Of a stretch of DNA of 43,061 bases, positions 34,678 to 41,714 are shown piece by piece. Made by a program: the position numbers and the translations under genes. The stretch is from Akkermansia muciniphila (GTDB lineage Bacteria > Verrucomicrobiota > Verrucomicrobiia > Verrucomicrobiales > DEV007). Under the pieces are notes generated by a model that saw only the letters and a program-made list of their open reading frames with translations, had not been told where the DNA came from and did not search any database. Numbering within the stretch: the stretch's first letter is position 1; each line of letters starts with the position of its first letter. The DNA lies in contig CAMCXS010000051.1 in NCBI GenBank assembly GCA_945883495.1, positions 1 through 43,061 on the forward strand, read 5' to 3'.

Positions 34678-35487
34678 ATGGAATTCTGGAAGATGAACGG
34701 GGCCGGGAACGATTTCGTGGTGATCGACAACCGCGAACTCCGCTACGACCTCAACCGTGACAGAATCGCCCGCATCTGCCATCGCCAGAGGGGCGTCGGC
34801 GCGGACGGCTTGTTGGCGGTGGAACCACCTCAACATGGAGGTGATTACCGCTTCCGCTACTACAACGCGGACGGCGGGGAAGCGGAAATGTGCGGGAACG
34901 GCGCCCGATGCTTTGGCCAGTTCATCCGCCACCAGATCCATAGCGGAGATCTCGAGTCGGCTACCTTCGAGACCATTGCGGGCTTGGTCTCCGTGCAGTT
35001 TCCCGGAAACGAAGTCCAGATCGGCCTCAGCACGCCGCATAGCTTGAAGTTGAGTCAGGTCGTCGAGATGGAAGGCCAAGCGCTCACGGTGCATTCGGTG
35101 AACACAGGGGTGCCCCACGCAGTCATCCCCGTCGATGATCTCGACGCGGCGGAGGTGTTCCGCATCGGACGCCTCGTGCGGCATCACGAGGCGTTCGCAC
35201 CAAAAGGCACCAACGTGAATTTCATGAAGGTGCTCGCCCCTGGAAGCATCTCGATCCGCACCTACGAGCGCGGCGTTGAGGACGAGACCTTGGCCTGCGG
35301 CACAGGGATGGTGGCTTGCGCGATTGTTCATCACGAACTTTCTGGAGCGGCGGCTCCGGTCTCGGTGCGGGTCCGTGGCGGCGATACCCTCCGGGTGGAC
35401 TTCACCCGGAACGGCGATGCCTACGAAGACGTACGGTTGACCGGTCCGGCCGACTTCGTTTTCCGGGGCACTTTGTCCTTGGATTGA
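34678..35487 (+). CDS. dapF: Diaminopimelate epimerase
   Basis: A 269-residue enzyme that interconverts LL- and meso-diaminopimelate for lysine and peptidoglycan. The N-terminus FWKMNGAGNDFVVIDN is standard. The two active-site cysteines are present: Cys72 in NADGGEAEMCGNGAR and Cys207 in EDETLACGTGMVACA. I chose ATG 34678 because GGAAAG stands 7 bases upstream; ATG 34663 would add five residues. It opens a run of biosynthetic genes on the same strand (dapA, dapB, folK, panB). Confidence 0.96.
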   Translation: MEFWKMNGAGNDFVVIDNRELRYDLNRDRIARICHRQRGVGADGLLAVEPPQHGGDYRFRYYNADGGEAEMCGNGARCFGQFIRHQIHSGDLESATFETIAGLVSVQFPGNEVQIGLSTPHSLKLSQVVEMEGQALTVHSVNTGVPHAVIPVDDLDAAEVFRIGRLVRHHEAFAPKGTNVNFMKVLAPGSISIRTYERGVEDETLACGTGMVACAIVHHELSGAAAPVSVRVRGGDTLRVDFTRNGDAYEDVRLTGPADFVFRGTLSLD

Positions 35488-35577
35488 GCCAACCTGCATC
35501 TTCGTGCAGGTGCGGCTTGCAGTTTGCTCCGCCTGAAGTTCCTTGGCAGGCTTCCGAACCGGGAATCACCAGATCAG

Positions 35578-36456
35578 ATGTTTGCAGGAGTTCATACCGC
35601 CCTCGCCACCCCTTTTCGCAACGGTCAAATCGATGCAGCCGCTTTCAAACGCCTGATCGACTACCAGTTCGACAACGGCATCCAAGGAGTCGTGCCCGCC
35701 GGGACCACGGGGGAATCTCCCACTCTGACCTACGAAGAGCACGATCGCATCGTTGCATTGGCGATCGAATACACCGGCGGCCGCGGGCTCGTCATTGCGG
35801 GGACGGGTTCCAACTCGACGGCGGAAGCGATTCAGATGACCCAGGCGGCCGAAAAGGCGGGCGCCCATGCCTCGCTCCAGGTTTGCCCATATTACAATAA
35901 GCCGTCCCAAGCCGGCCTTGTCGCGCACTTCAAGGCCATCGCTGAATCAACCTCGCTCCCAATCATTCTTTACAGCGTGCCCGGCCGCTGCGGCGTGGAG
36001 ATCGGCGTTGATACCGTGGCGACCCTGGCGATCACTTGCCGGAACATCGTCGCCATCAAGGAAGCGGGCGGCAACGCGGAGCGAGTCAGTCAATTGGTCG
36101 ATGCCACGCCCGAGGGTTTCCAAATCCTCTCCGGCGATGATTCGCTGACTCTCCCGTTCATCTCGGTGGGCGCTTGCGGAGTGATCAGCGTCGCTTCCAA
36201 CCTTATTCCGGGCGTCATGAACGAGTTGGTCGCCAAGGCGAACGAAGGGAGATTCGCGGAAGCATTGGCAATCCACGAGCAGTACTACGCGCTCTTCAAT
36301 GCCTTCCTCAAGCTCGACTCCAACCCGATCCCGATCAAAGCGGCGCTCGCGCTGCGGGGCATGATGGAAAACGAGTTGCGCCTCCCGCTGGTCCCGATGG
36401 ACGCGGCCCGGATGGAGCAACTTCGCGGTTTGCTCGGCAACCTCAACCTGCTCTGA
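35578..36456 (+). CDS. dapA: 4-hydroxy-tetrahydrodipicolinate synthase
   Basis: A 292-residue aldolase that condenses pyruvate with aspartate semialdehyde. The Schiff-base lysine is Lys161 (NIVAIKEAGGN) and the catalytic tyrosine is Tyr132 (LYSVPGRCG); GTTGESPTL binds pyruvate. The length equals the usual 292. ATG at 35578 matches the family start (MFAGVHTALATPF); a frame extending further upstream lacks similarity. The 90-base gap after dapF carries no visible terminator, so readthrough is likely. Confidence 0.97.
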   Translation: MFAGVHTALATPFRNGQIDAAAFKRLIDYQFDNGIQGVVPAGTTGESPTLTYEEHDRIVALAIEYTGGRGLVIAGTGSNSTAEAIQMTQAAEKAGAHASLQVCPYYNKPSQAGLVAHFKAIAESTSLPIILYSVPGRCGVEIGVDTVATLAITCRNIVAIKEAGGNAERVSQLVDATPEGFQILSGDDSLTLPFISVGACGVISVASNLIPGVMNELVAKANEGRFAEALAIHEQYYALFNAFLKLDSNPIPIKAALALRGMMENELRLPLVPMDAARMEQLRGLLGNLNLL

Positions 36457-36462
36457 ACCGCC

Positions 36463-37203
36463 ATGTCCGCCACGCAAATCGTTGTCACCGGATGCAAAGG
36501 CCGCATGGGCCAAGCCGTCCTCGAAGCCGCTCAGACCGCCGGTGTCCAAGTCGCCGCCGCGATCGATGTCGGAGATTCGCTCGATCAAGCCCTTGCCAGC
36601 GGCGCCACGGTGATTGATTTCACTGCGCACGGCTTCACCCCGACACTCCTGAAGGCCTGCCTGCACCACGGCAATCGCATCGTCATGGGAACCACCGGTC
36701 ACACGGACGAGGAATTGACCCAGATCCGCGACGCCGCCCAAACGCTGCCCATGGTGTTCGCCCCGAATTTTAGCGTCGGCGTCAACGCGCTTTTTTGGCT
36801 GACGGCGAGAGCTACCGCCATTCTGGGGCCGGATTTTGACCTTGAAGTTGTCGAAATGCATCACCGGCACAAAACCGATGCCCCAAGCGGCACCGCCCGC
36901 CGGCTCGCCGAGATTCTCGCGGACGCTTCGGGACTGTCGTATGAGCGGGATTGCCGTCACGGCCGCTTCGGCGATACCGGTGCGCGCACGCGAACCGAAA
37001 TCGGCGTCCATGCCGTGCGGGGCGGCGATGTCGTCGGGGATCACACAGTCATTTACGCGGCCGCCGGAGAGCGGGTCGAGTTGACGCACAAGGCGTCCAG
37101 CCGACTCACCTTCGCCAGTGGCGCAGTGCGGGCCGCCGTTTGGCTGGACGGCAAAGCGGCGGGACTCTACGACATGCAAGACGTGCTGGGTCTACGGACA
37201 TGA
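36463..37203 (+). CDS. dapB: 4-hydroxy-tetrahydrodipicolinate reductase
   Basis: A 246-residue NAD(P)H-dependent reductase, the step after DapA. The nucleotide-binding motif is VVTGCKGRMGQAV. The substrate-binding segment EVVEMHHRHKTDAPSGTARR contains the catalytic His and Lys. GRFGDTGARTRTEIGVHAVR and GGDVVGDHTV are typical of the C-terminal domain. It begins 6 bases after dapA and overlaps folK by 4 nt (ATGA), so these genes are translated from one message. Confidence 0.97.
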   Translation: MSATQIVVTGCKGRMGQAVLEAAQTAGVQVAAAIDVGDSLDQALASGATVIDFTAHGFTPTLLKACLHHGNRIVMGTTGHTDEELTQIRDAAQTLPMVFAPNFSVGVNALFWLTARATAILGPDFDLEVVEMHHRHKTDAPSGTARRLAEILADASGLSYERDCRHGRFGDTGARTRTEIGVHAVRGGDVVGDHTVIYAAAGERVELTHKASSRLTFASGAVRAAVWLDGKAAGLYDMQDVLGLRT

Positions 37204-37709
37204 AGAAGCATCGCGTTGCCATCGCATTGGGGAGCAATCTGGGTGACCGATTGGAAAACCTTCGGTTCGGAAGGAAGGAACTCCTGGCCCGTGGCGAACT
37301 CAAACACGTGGATTGTTCCCCCGTGTATGAAACCACGCCGGTTGATTGCCCACCTGGTTCCGGCAATTTCCTCAACGCCGTCCTCTTGGGCGAAACCATC
37401 TTCGAGCCGGAAGAGTGGCTCGACCTGTTGCTCGCGATCGAGGAAGACGCCGGACGGATCCGCAACGGGGATTTCAACGCACCACGCCCGCTTGACCTGG
37501 ATCTACTCACTTGCGGCGAGTTCCTCCGTGACACTCCGCGCTTGGTGATTCCGCACCCGGGCCTGCGGGCCCGCAAGTTCGTCCTGCAGCCGCTTTGCGA
37601 TCTTGCGCCGGATCTACTGGTTCCTGGGTTCGATCGTACCGTCCGGGAAATGCTCAATTCCTGCAATTCCCACGAACCCTCACCCGTTCTATACCTGCAG
37701 GACTGGTGA
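37200..37709 (+). CDS. folK: 2-amino-4-hydroxy-6-hydroxymethyldihydropteridine pyrophosphokinase
   Basis: A 169-residue kinase that activates the pterin for dihydropteroate synthesis. Motifs: ALGSNLGDRLENL at the start, SPVYETTPVDCPPGSGNFLN, and the magnesium/ATP segment NAPRPLDLDLLTCG where two conserved aspartates lie; VIPHPGLRARKFVLQPLCDLAP closes the fold. ATG overlaps the dapB stop. The usual GPRxxDLDLL is here APRPLDLDLL, a mild variant. Confidence 0.93.
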   Translation: MKKHRVAIALGSNLGDRLENLRFGRKELLARGELKHVDCSPVYETTPVDCPPGSGNFLNAVLLGETIFEPEEWLDLLLAIEEDAGRIRNGDFNAPRPLDLDLLTCGEFLRDTPRLVIPHPGLRARKFVLQPLCDLAPDLLVPGFDRTVREMLNSCNSHEPSPVLYLQDW

Positions 37710-37717
37710 TTTCCGCC

Positions 37718-38473
37718 ATGACCACCCTGGACCGTATCGCCAAGCTGCGTGAGAACCGCGTGGTCGCCCTGACCGCCTACGATTACCCCACCGCGCGGAT
37801 CTTGGACGAAGCCGGGGTCGATCTCATCTTGGTCGGTGACTCCCTCGGCATGGTTTTCGCCGGCAATCCCGACACCACCTCCGTAACGATGGAGCAAATG
37901 ATCTATCACACGTCGGTCGTCCGTCGTGGGGTCCGCAATGCGTTGCTTGTTTCCGATCTGCCGTATCACAGTTACGACACCGTCCGGGAAGCGGTGGCCA
38001 ACGCCCAACGCCTCGTTGGCGCCGGGGCCGACGCGGTGAAGCTGGAGGGCGGCGTCGCCATCATCGAAAAGGTGAAGGCCATCCTCGCCTCGGGCATTCC
38101 CGTTTCCGGTCACATCGGCATGCTCCCGCAGAGCGTCCATCGCGAAGGAAGCTACAAGAAGAAAGGGAAGACCGCGCAAGAGGCCGCCCTGCTGTTGGAA
38201 GATGCACGTGTGCTGGAAGAGGCCGGAGTCTTCTCCATGGTTCTTGAAAGCATCGTCCCCGATGTGGCCACCCAAATCACGCGCGCCGTGAACGTGCCCA
38301 CGATCGGGATCGGAGCGGGCTCAGGTTGCACCGGTCAGATCGCCGTGGTCCACGATCTTGCCGGATTTTATCCCTGGTTCACGCCCCCATTTGCCAAACC
38401 CAAGGCGAACTTCGCCGACCAACTCCGGCAAGCTGCTCAAGCCTACGCCGCTGAAGTGCGAGCGCAGGCCTGA
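37718..38473 (+). CDS. panB: 3-methyl-2-oxobutanoate hydroxymethyltransferase
   Basis: A 251-residue enzyme of pantothenate synthesis that adds a hydroxymethyl group to 2-oxoisovalerate. Motifs: VALTAYDYPTARILDEAGVD, LVGDSLGMVFAG with the metal-binding aspartate, DAVKLEGG, VSGHIGMLPQSVHREGSYKK and the catalytic-loop region ESIVPDVATQIT followed by TIGIGAGSGCTGQ. The start ATG 37718 gives the family N-terminus (TTLDRIAKLRENRVV). It is the last gene of the unit and is convergent with accA, 16 bases away, with no hairpin terminator visible between them. Confidence 0.96.
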   Translation: MTTLDRIAKLRENRVVALTAYDYPTARILDEAGVDLILVGDSLGMVFAGNPDTTSVTMEQMIYHTSVVRRGVRNALLVSDLPYHSYDTVREAVANAQRLVGAGADAVKLEGGVAIIEKVKAILASGIPVSGHIGMLPQSVHREGSYKKKGKTAQEAALLLEDARVLEEAGVFSMVLESIVPDVATQITRAVNVPTIGIGAGSGCTGQIAVVHDLAGFYPWFTPPFAKPKANFADQLRQAAQAYAAEVRAQA

Positions 38474-38489
38474 CTCAAGCCGAGGCGGG

Positions 38490-39452
38490 TCATTTCGCTT
38501 CCTGGAGACGCCCATAGGAGCGCAGCCGCTCGTAGCGCTGATCCAGAAGCTTCTCGACGGAAACGCTCTTCAAATCATCGAGATGCCGGACCACGGCATC
38601 CTTCAGTCGGGCTGCGGATTCGAAGTGGTCGTAATGCGCACCACCCGCTGGTTCCGGGATCACCTCATCAATGATGTTCAGTTCCTTGAGATCGCCGGCG
38701 GAAATCCGCAGGGCCTCGGCGGCTTCGGGGGCCTTTTTGCGGTCTTTCCAGAGAATCGCCGCACAACCTTCCGGGCTGATGACGGAGTAGTAAGAATTCT
38801 CCATCATGAGCACGCGGTCCGCGATGCCGATCCCCAACGCACCGCCGGAACCGCCTTCCCCGATCACCACGGAAACGACCGGGGTCCGCAGCAACGCCAT
38901 CTCGCGCAAATTGAAGGCGATGGCCTCGGCGATGTTTCGCTCCTCAGCCCCAATCCCCGGAAACGCACCCGGAGTGTCAATCAAGGTGACGATCGGCAAA
39001 CCAAACTTCTCGGCGAGGCGGAAGAGGCGCAATGCCTTGCGGTAACCTTCTGGGTGCGCGCTGCCGAAGTTGCGGTGCAGGTTCTCCTTGGTATTCCGGC
39101 CCTTCTGATGCCCAGTTACAATCACCTTGTGCTGGCCGATGGTAGCGAATCCGGACGGCATCGCGGCATCGTCACCGAAGTGGCGATCTCCGTGCAGCTC
39201 GACAAAGTCTTTAAAGCTGTGCTGAATGTAATCCAGCATGAACGGTCGCTGCGGATGGCGAGAGATCTGGACACGCTGCGCTGGCGTGAGCTTGCTGTAG
39301 ATCTCCGCTTTCGTCTTCTGTAGCTTGCGCTCAATTTCTTCGAATTCGGGTTCCACCTCCAAGCGCTGGCCCGAGGACTCGCGTTTCAACTGCTCCAGTT
39401 GGCGCTGGATTTCAAAGATCGGTTTTTCGAAGTCAAGAGGCTCAATGTTCAT
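38490..39452 (-). CDS. accA: Acetyl-CoA carboxylase carboxyltransferase subunit alpha
   Basis: A 320-residue subunit of acetyl-CoA carboxylase, the first step of fatty acid synthesis. The N-terminus MNIEPLDFEKPIFEIQRQLE matches the family, so ATG 39452 is preferred over GTG 39464, which would add four residues. Carboxyltransferase motifs: KENLHRNFGSAHPEGYRKAL, LIDTPGAFPGIGAEERNIAE, VIGEGGSGGALGIGIADRVL and SVISPEGCAAILWKD. The beta subunit is not in the window. Fatty acid synthesis links it to acpP about 2 kb away on the same strand, but other genes lie between. Confidence 0.97.
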   Translation of the reverse strand: MNIEPLDFEKPIFEIQRQLEQLKRESSGQRLEVEPEFEEIERKLQKTKAEIYSKLTPAQRVQISRHPQRPFMLDYIQHSFKDFVELHGDRHFGDDAAMPSGFATIGQHKVIVTGHQKGRNTKENLHRNFGSAHPEGYRKALRLFRLAEKFGLPIVTLIDTPGAFPGIGAEERNIAEAIAFNLREMALLRTPVVSVVIGEGGSGGALGIGIADRVLMMENSYYSVISPEGCAAILWKDRKKAPEAAEALRISAGDLKELNIIDEVIPEPAGGAHYDHFESAARLKDAVVRHLDDLKSVSVEKLLDQRYERLRSYGRLQEAK

Positions 39453-39494
39453 TGTCTGGCGCACACGAAAGGTTTGAATATCTCAGCAGTGCCG

Positions 39495-40424
39495 TCACTC
39501 AGCGAGACGCAGTGCGGTTCCGGTCCGGATGTAGGTGTAAAGTTCGTTGATGTCCGACGGCGCCAGGAGAATTCCCGATTTCCGCTCGATGGAGGCGCTC
39601 TCTGGGTCTTGCGGCGCGGCCTGAATCACCAAGCCAGGCCGCGCGGTTTGCAGCCAGCGGTGCGCCCCATGATAACCGGCAGTCCCAAACGAAGCGCGCC
39701 GGCCATTTGGCAGCCAAGCTGGTTTGTCGTTGATGTCGGCCGCCGAAGGAACTTTCACGGTCGGTGGCAGATTGGCGTCGAGAATCGGATAGGACTTAAA
39801 GAACGTCTCCACCACCGCCGGCTCCGCCGCTTTCGTGGCCGGTTCGTTGCTGGCCAGTTCCGGACTTTCCACCCTGTAGACGATCAGCTCCCTTTTGGAC
39901 AACTTCGCCTCAAGCACAAAGATCAGCGTGGAGAGCCAATACTCATCCCCGGGGTGGATGACATTGCTGCTCAATCCATTCGCCCGGACGATGTAATCCA
40001 CCGTGGTTTTGTGACGGCTCGCGATTGCCGCCAATCCGGCGTCGCCACTTTTCACGACGTACTTGATCTTGCCCGGGGACGGGACATCGGAGAGCAGAAG
40101 ATCCAAATTGATTTCCCCGAGCACCCTCTTGGCTTCCGCAAACTTCGCGGATTCGGAGTAGTAGCGCATCAGGTAGGCAAGACGATCCCGCGCCGTGACC
40201 ATTTCCCCCGCTTTAATCATTTCGATGGCTGCCTCGTACTCCTTCGCTCCAGGATCAGGAAGGGAATCTGGGGCGCGCTGTTGCTGTTTGATGGTTTGCA
40301 GGGCTACGGTCTCCGGCTTCACGACCTGCTCGAAAAAGTAGGCAACCCCGACAATGGCGGCACCGAGAATGCCCAGTGCCACCACGGCGATGAGGATGGT
40401 GAATTGCTGGGCTCGTGACGCCAT
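39495..40424 (-). CDS. LysM protein with cysteine-less L,D-transpeptidase-like domain
   Basis: A 309-residue protein with a membrane helix (9-31), a tetratricopeptide-like helical part (58-112), a LysM domain (about 120-165; IKYVVKSGDAGLAAIASRHK, VDYIVRANGLSSNVIHPGDE) and a C-terminal part (168-309) with the L,D-transpeptidase (YkuD) layout: SKRELIVYRVES, FFKSYPI, KPAWLPNGRRASFGTAGYHG, and a final segment SGILLAPSDINELYTYIRTG. In active enzymes this last place is SHGCxR..NxDxxELY. Here the catalytic His and Cys are gone and the whole protein has no cysteine, so it cannot act by the usual mechanism. It probably binds peptidoglycan as a pseudoenzyme. ATG 40424 has CGGAA upstream. Confidence 0.8.
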   Translation of the reverse strand: MASRAQQFTILIAVVALGILGAAIVGVAYFFEQVVKPETVALQTIKQQQRAPDSLPDPGAKEYEAAIEMIKAGEMVTARDRLAYLMRYYSESAKFAEAKRVLGEINLDLLLSDVPSPGKIKYVVKSGDAGLAAIASRHKTTVDYIVRANGLSSNVIHPGDEYWLSTLIFVLEAKLSKRELIVYRVESPELASNEPATKAAEPAVVETFFKSYPILDANLPPTVKVPSAADINDKPAWLPNGRRASFGTAGYHGAHRWLQTARPGLVIQAAPQDPESASIERKSGILLAPSDINELYTYIRTGTALRLAE

Positions 40425-40443
40425 ATTTCCGTTCTGGACAAGC

Positions 40444-40968
40444 TCAAAGCAACCCGCGGCGCTTGAAATCGAAATGGTTGATGGCCTGGGAGCGCTCGAT
40501 CATCTGCAGGGTAAAGCGTAGCAACGATATTTCCCAGGCTTCGTCAATTCCAGAAATTACGGCTACTGAAGGATTGCCCTGAGCGCGTACCTCACTGATG
40601 ATCCGGTCCGCGACCACCGCCAGGGTGTCATGGACGATCATCTCGGTGATGTCCGAACGCCGGAACTGGAATCCATATTGCAAAAAGGCGAACTTCCCCC
40701 GGTTTTGCCGCAACCAATCGGCAAAAACGCCCGCCTGTTCGCCGAATCCTTCAAACTCAAAGTCCGCGAACGCCTCCGGACGGAGAATCTGCGGTTTCTC
40801 CGCACTGATCCGCCCTTCCCGGACGCGCACCCGGTGCACGTCGTCAAGCATCTCCGTCACCAACCGGAATTCGAAGTTGGTCGAACCAAAAGTGTCGATC
40901 CTCCGGTCAGGCTCATAGAGAACCTGGGTGGACTCGAACGCGAAATGCATGTCGTCTTCCGAGTACAT
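40444..40968 (-). CDS. Unrecognised soluble protein
   Basis: A 174-residue protein I cannot assign to a family. The start ATG 40968 is preferred over a TTG three codons earlier. It has no signal peptide or membrane helix. The first half contains an acidic/aromatic stretch (HFAFESTQVLYEPDRRIDTF) and a beta-like segment (NFEFRLVTEMLDDVHRVRVR). The second half ends in a helix with many charged residues (AWEISLLRFTLQMIERSQAI). Codon use and length look like a real gene, and it lies 19 bases upstream of the LysM gene on the same strand, so the two are probably one unit. Confidence 0.7.
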   Translation of the reverse strand: MYSEDDMHFAFESTQVLYEPDRRIDTFGSTNFEFRLVTEMLDDVHRVRVREGRISAEKPQILRPEAFADFEFEGFGEQAGVFADWLRQNRGKFAFLQYGFQFRRSDITEMIVHDTLAVVADRIISEVRAQGNPSVAVISGIDEAWEISLLRFTLQMIERSQAINHFDFKRRGLL

Positions 40969-41057
40969 TGGGCGCAACCGGTCACGCTAGACTCGCGATC
41001 CTCGCCAATCCAGCAGTATTTCATGATGAGACGCCGCCAGGGTGACTTTCCTGGCAC

Positions 41058-41087
41058 AAAAAAGAGGCACCACCCGAAGGTGGCGCC
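41058..41087 (-). terminator. Rho-independent terminator of acpP
   Basis: On the minus strand the RNA would fold as GGCGCCACC, loop UUCG, GGUGGUGCC, then UCUUUUUU. The stem is nine base pairs with one G-U pair and the loop is the very stable UUCG tetraloop. It lies about 35 bases after the acpP stop. Confidence 0.92.
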
Positions 41088-41120
41088 ACGTTCATTTCCA
41101 CGTTGTCCGCAGAGAGCCGA

Positions 41121-41363
41121 TCAGGCGCGCTGCTTCTCTTCGACGTATTTGTAAACGTCGCCGACGGATTGCAACTTCTCGGCGTCCTCGTCGGGAACTT
41201 CGATTTCAAACTCCTCTTCGAAGGCCATCACCAACTCGACAGTGTCGAGCGAATCCGCTCCCAAGTCTTCGATGAATTTTGCTTCTGGAACAACTTGCTC
41301 GGCGTTTACGCCCAATTGCTCGACGATGATGTCCTTGACCTTCTCCTGAATGCTGTCAGCCAT
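41121..41363 (-). CDS. acpP: Acyl carrier protein
   Basis: An 80-residue acidic carrier that holds growing fatty acids on a phosphopantetheine arm. The attachment serine is Ser38 in [20 protein letters not shown], and helices I and III are normal. ATG 41363 is preceded by AGGGA at good spacing. A strong terminator follows it and another hairpin precedes it, so acpP appears to be transcribed alone, unlike many genomes where it lies in the fab cluster. Confidence 0.98.
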   Translation of the reverse strand: MADSIQEKVKDIIVEQLGVNAEQVVPEAKFIEDLGADSLDTVELVMAFEEEFEIEVPDEDAEKLQSVGDVYKYVEEKQRA

Positions 41364-41423
41364 AAAAAAGTTCCCTGGGTGAATTTCGGGTAGCCATACA
41401 GGCCCCCCCCGGGGAGCGCAACC

Positions 41424-41458
41424 AAAAAACCCCCTTTCAAGGAGAGAAAGGGGGTTTT
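41424..41458. terminator. Bidirectional hairpin terminator upstream of acpP
   Basis: A perfect 13-bp stem (AAAACCCCCTTTC / GAAAGGGGGTTTT) with a 7-base loop, A-rich on one side and T-rich on the other. On the minus strand it would stop transcripts from the glycosyltransferase gene before acpP. On the plus strand there is no gene for it to end. Confidence 0.88.
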
Positions 41459-41501
41459 GTGAGGAGTTTTACGGTATTTCGCCCCCCATCCATTCCAAAA
41501 G

Positions 41502-41702
41502 ATGCACTTGGAGATCAACGGACACCCCACCCAGATACCCGATTCTTGCCACGACGTAGAGCGCCTTCTGGCCCATCTTCGTCTCGGATACCCTGTCCTG
41601 GTCGAACTCAACGGTCTCGCCCTCTTCCCCCGAGAGTTCGCTTCCAGCCGCCTCCAGGACGGCGACAAGCTGGAGCTGATGCGGATGGTGGCCGGCGGTT
41701 GA
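41502..41702 (+). CDS. thiS: ThiS/MoaD-like sulfur carrier protein
   Basis: A 66-residue beta-grasp protein that ends in Gly-Gly (MRMVAGG), the tail on which ThiS carries sulfur for thiazole synthesis. The pattern LEINGHPTQIPDS, VLVELNGLALFPREF, LQDGDKLELMRMV fits ThiS. The ribosome site is weak. No thiG, thiF or other thiamine gene is nearby; the next gene is on the opposite strand and ends 12 bases away. It might serve another sulfur-transfer pathway. Confidence 0.8.
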   Translation: MHLEINGHPTQIPDSCHDVERLLAHLRLGYPVLVELNGLALFPREFASSRLQDGDKLELMRMVAGG

Positions 41703-41714
41703 ATCCCCGCCCGC

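Noticed and set aside
35947-37179. A 410-residue minus-strand open frame
   Set aside because: It lies antisense to dapA and dapB and has no recognisable motif.
36951-37199. Upstream extension of folK
   Set aside because: It is an arginine-rich shadow frame inside dapB; the ATGA overlap start gives the usual HPPK N-terminus.
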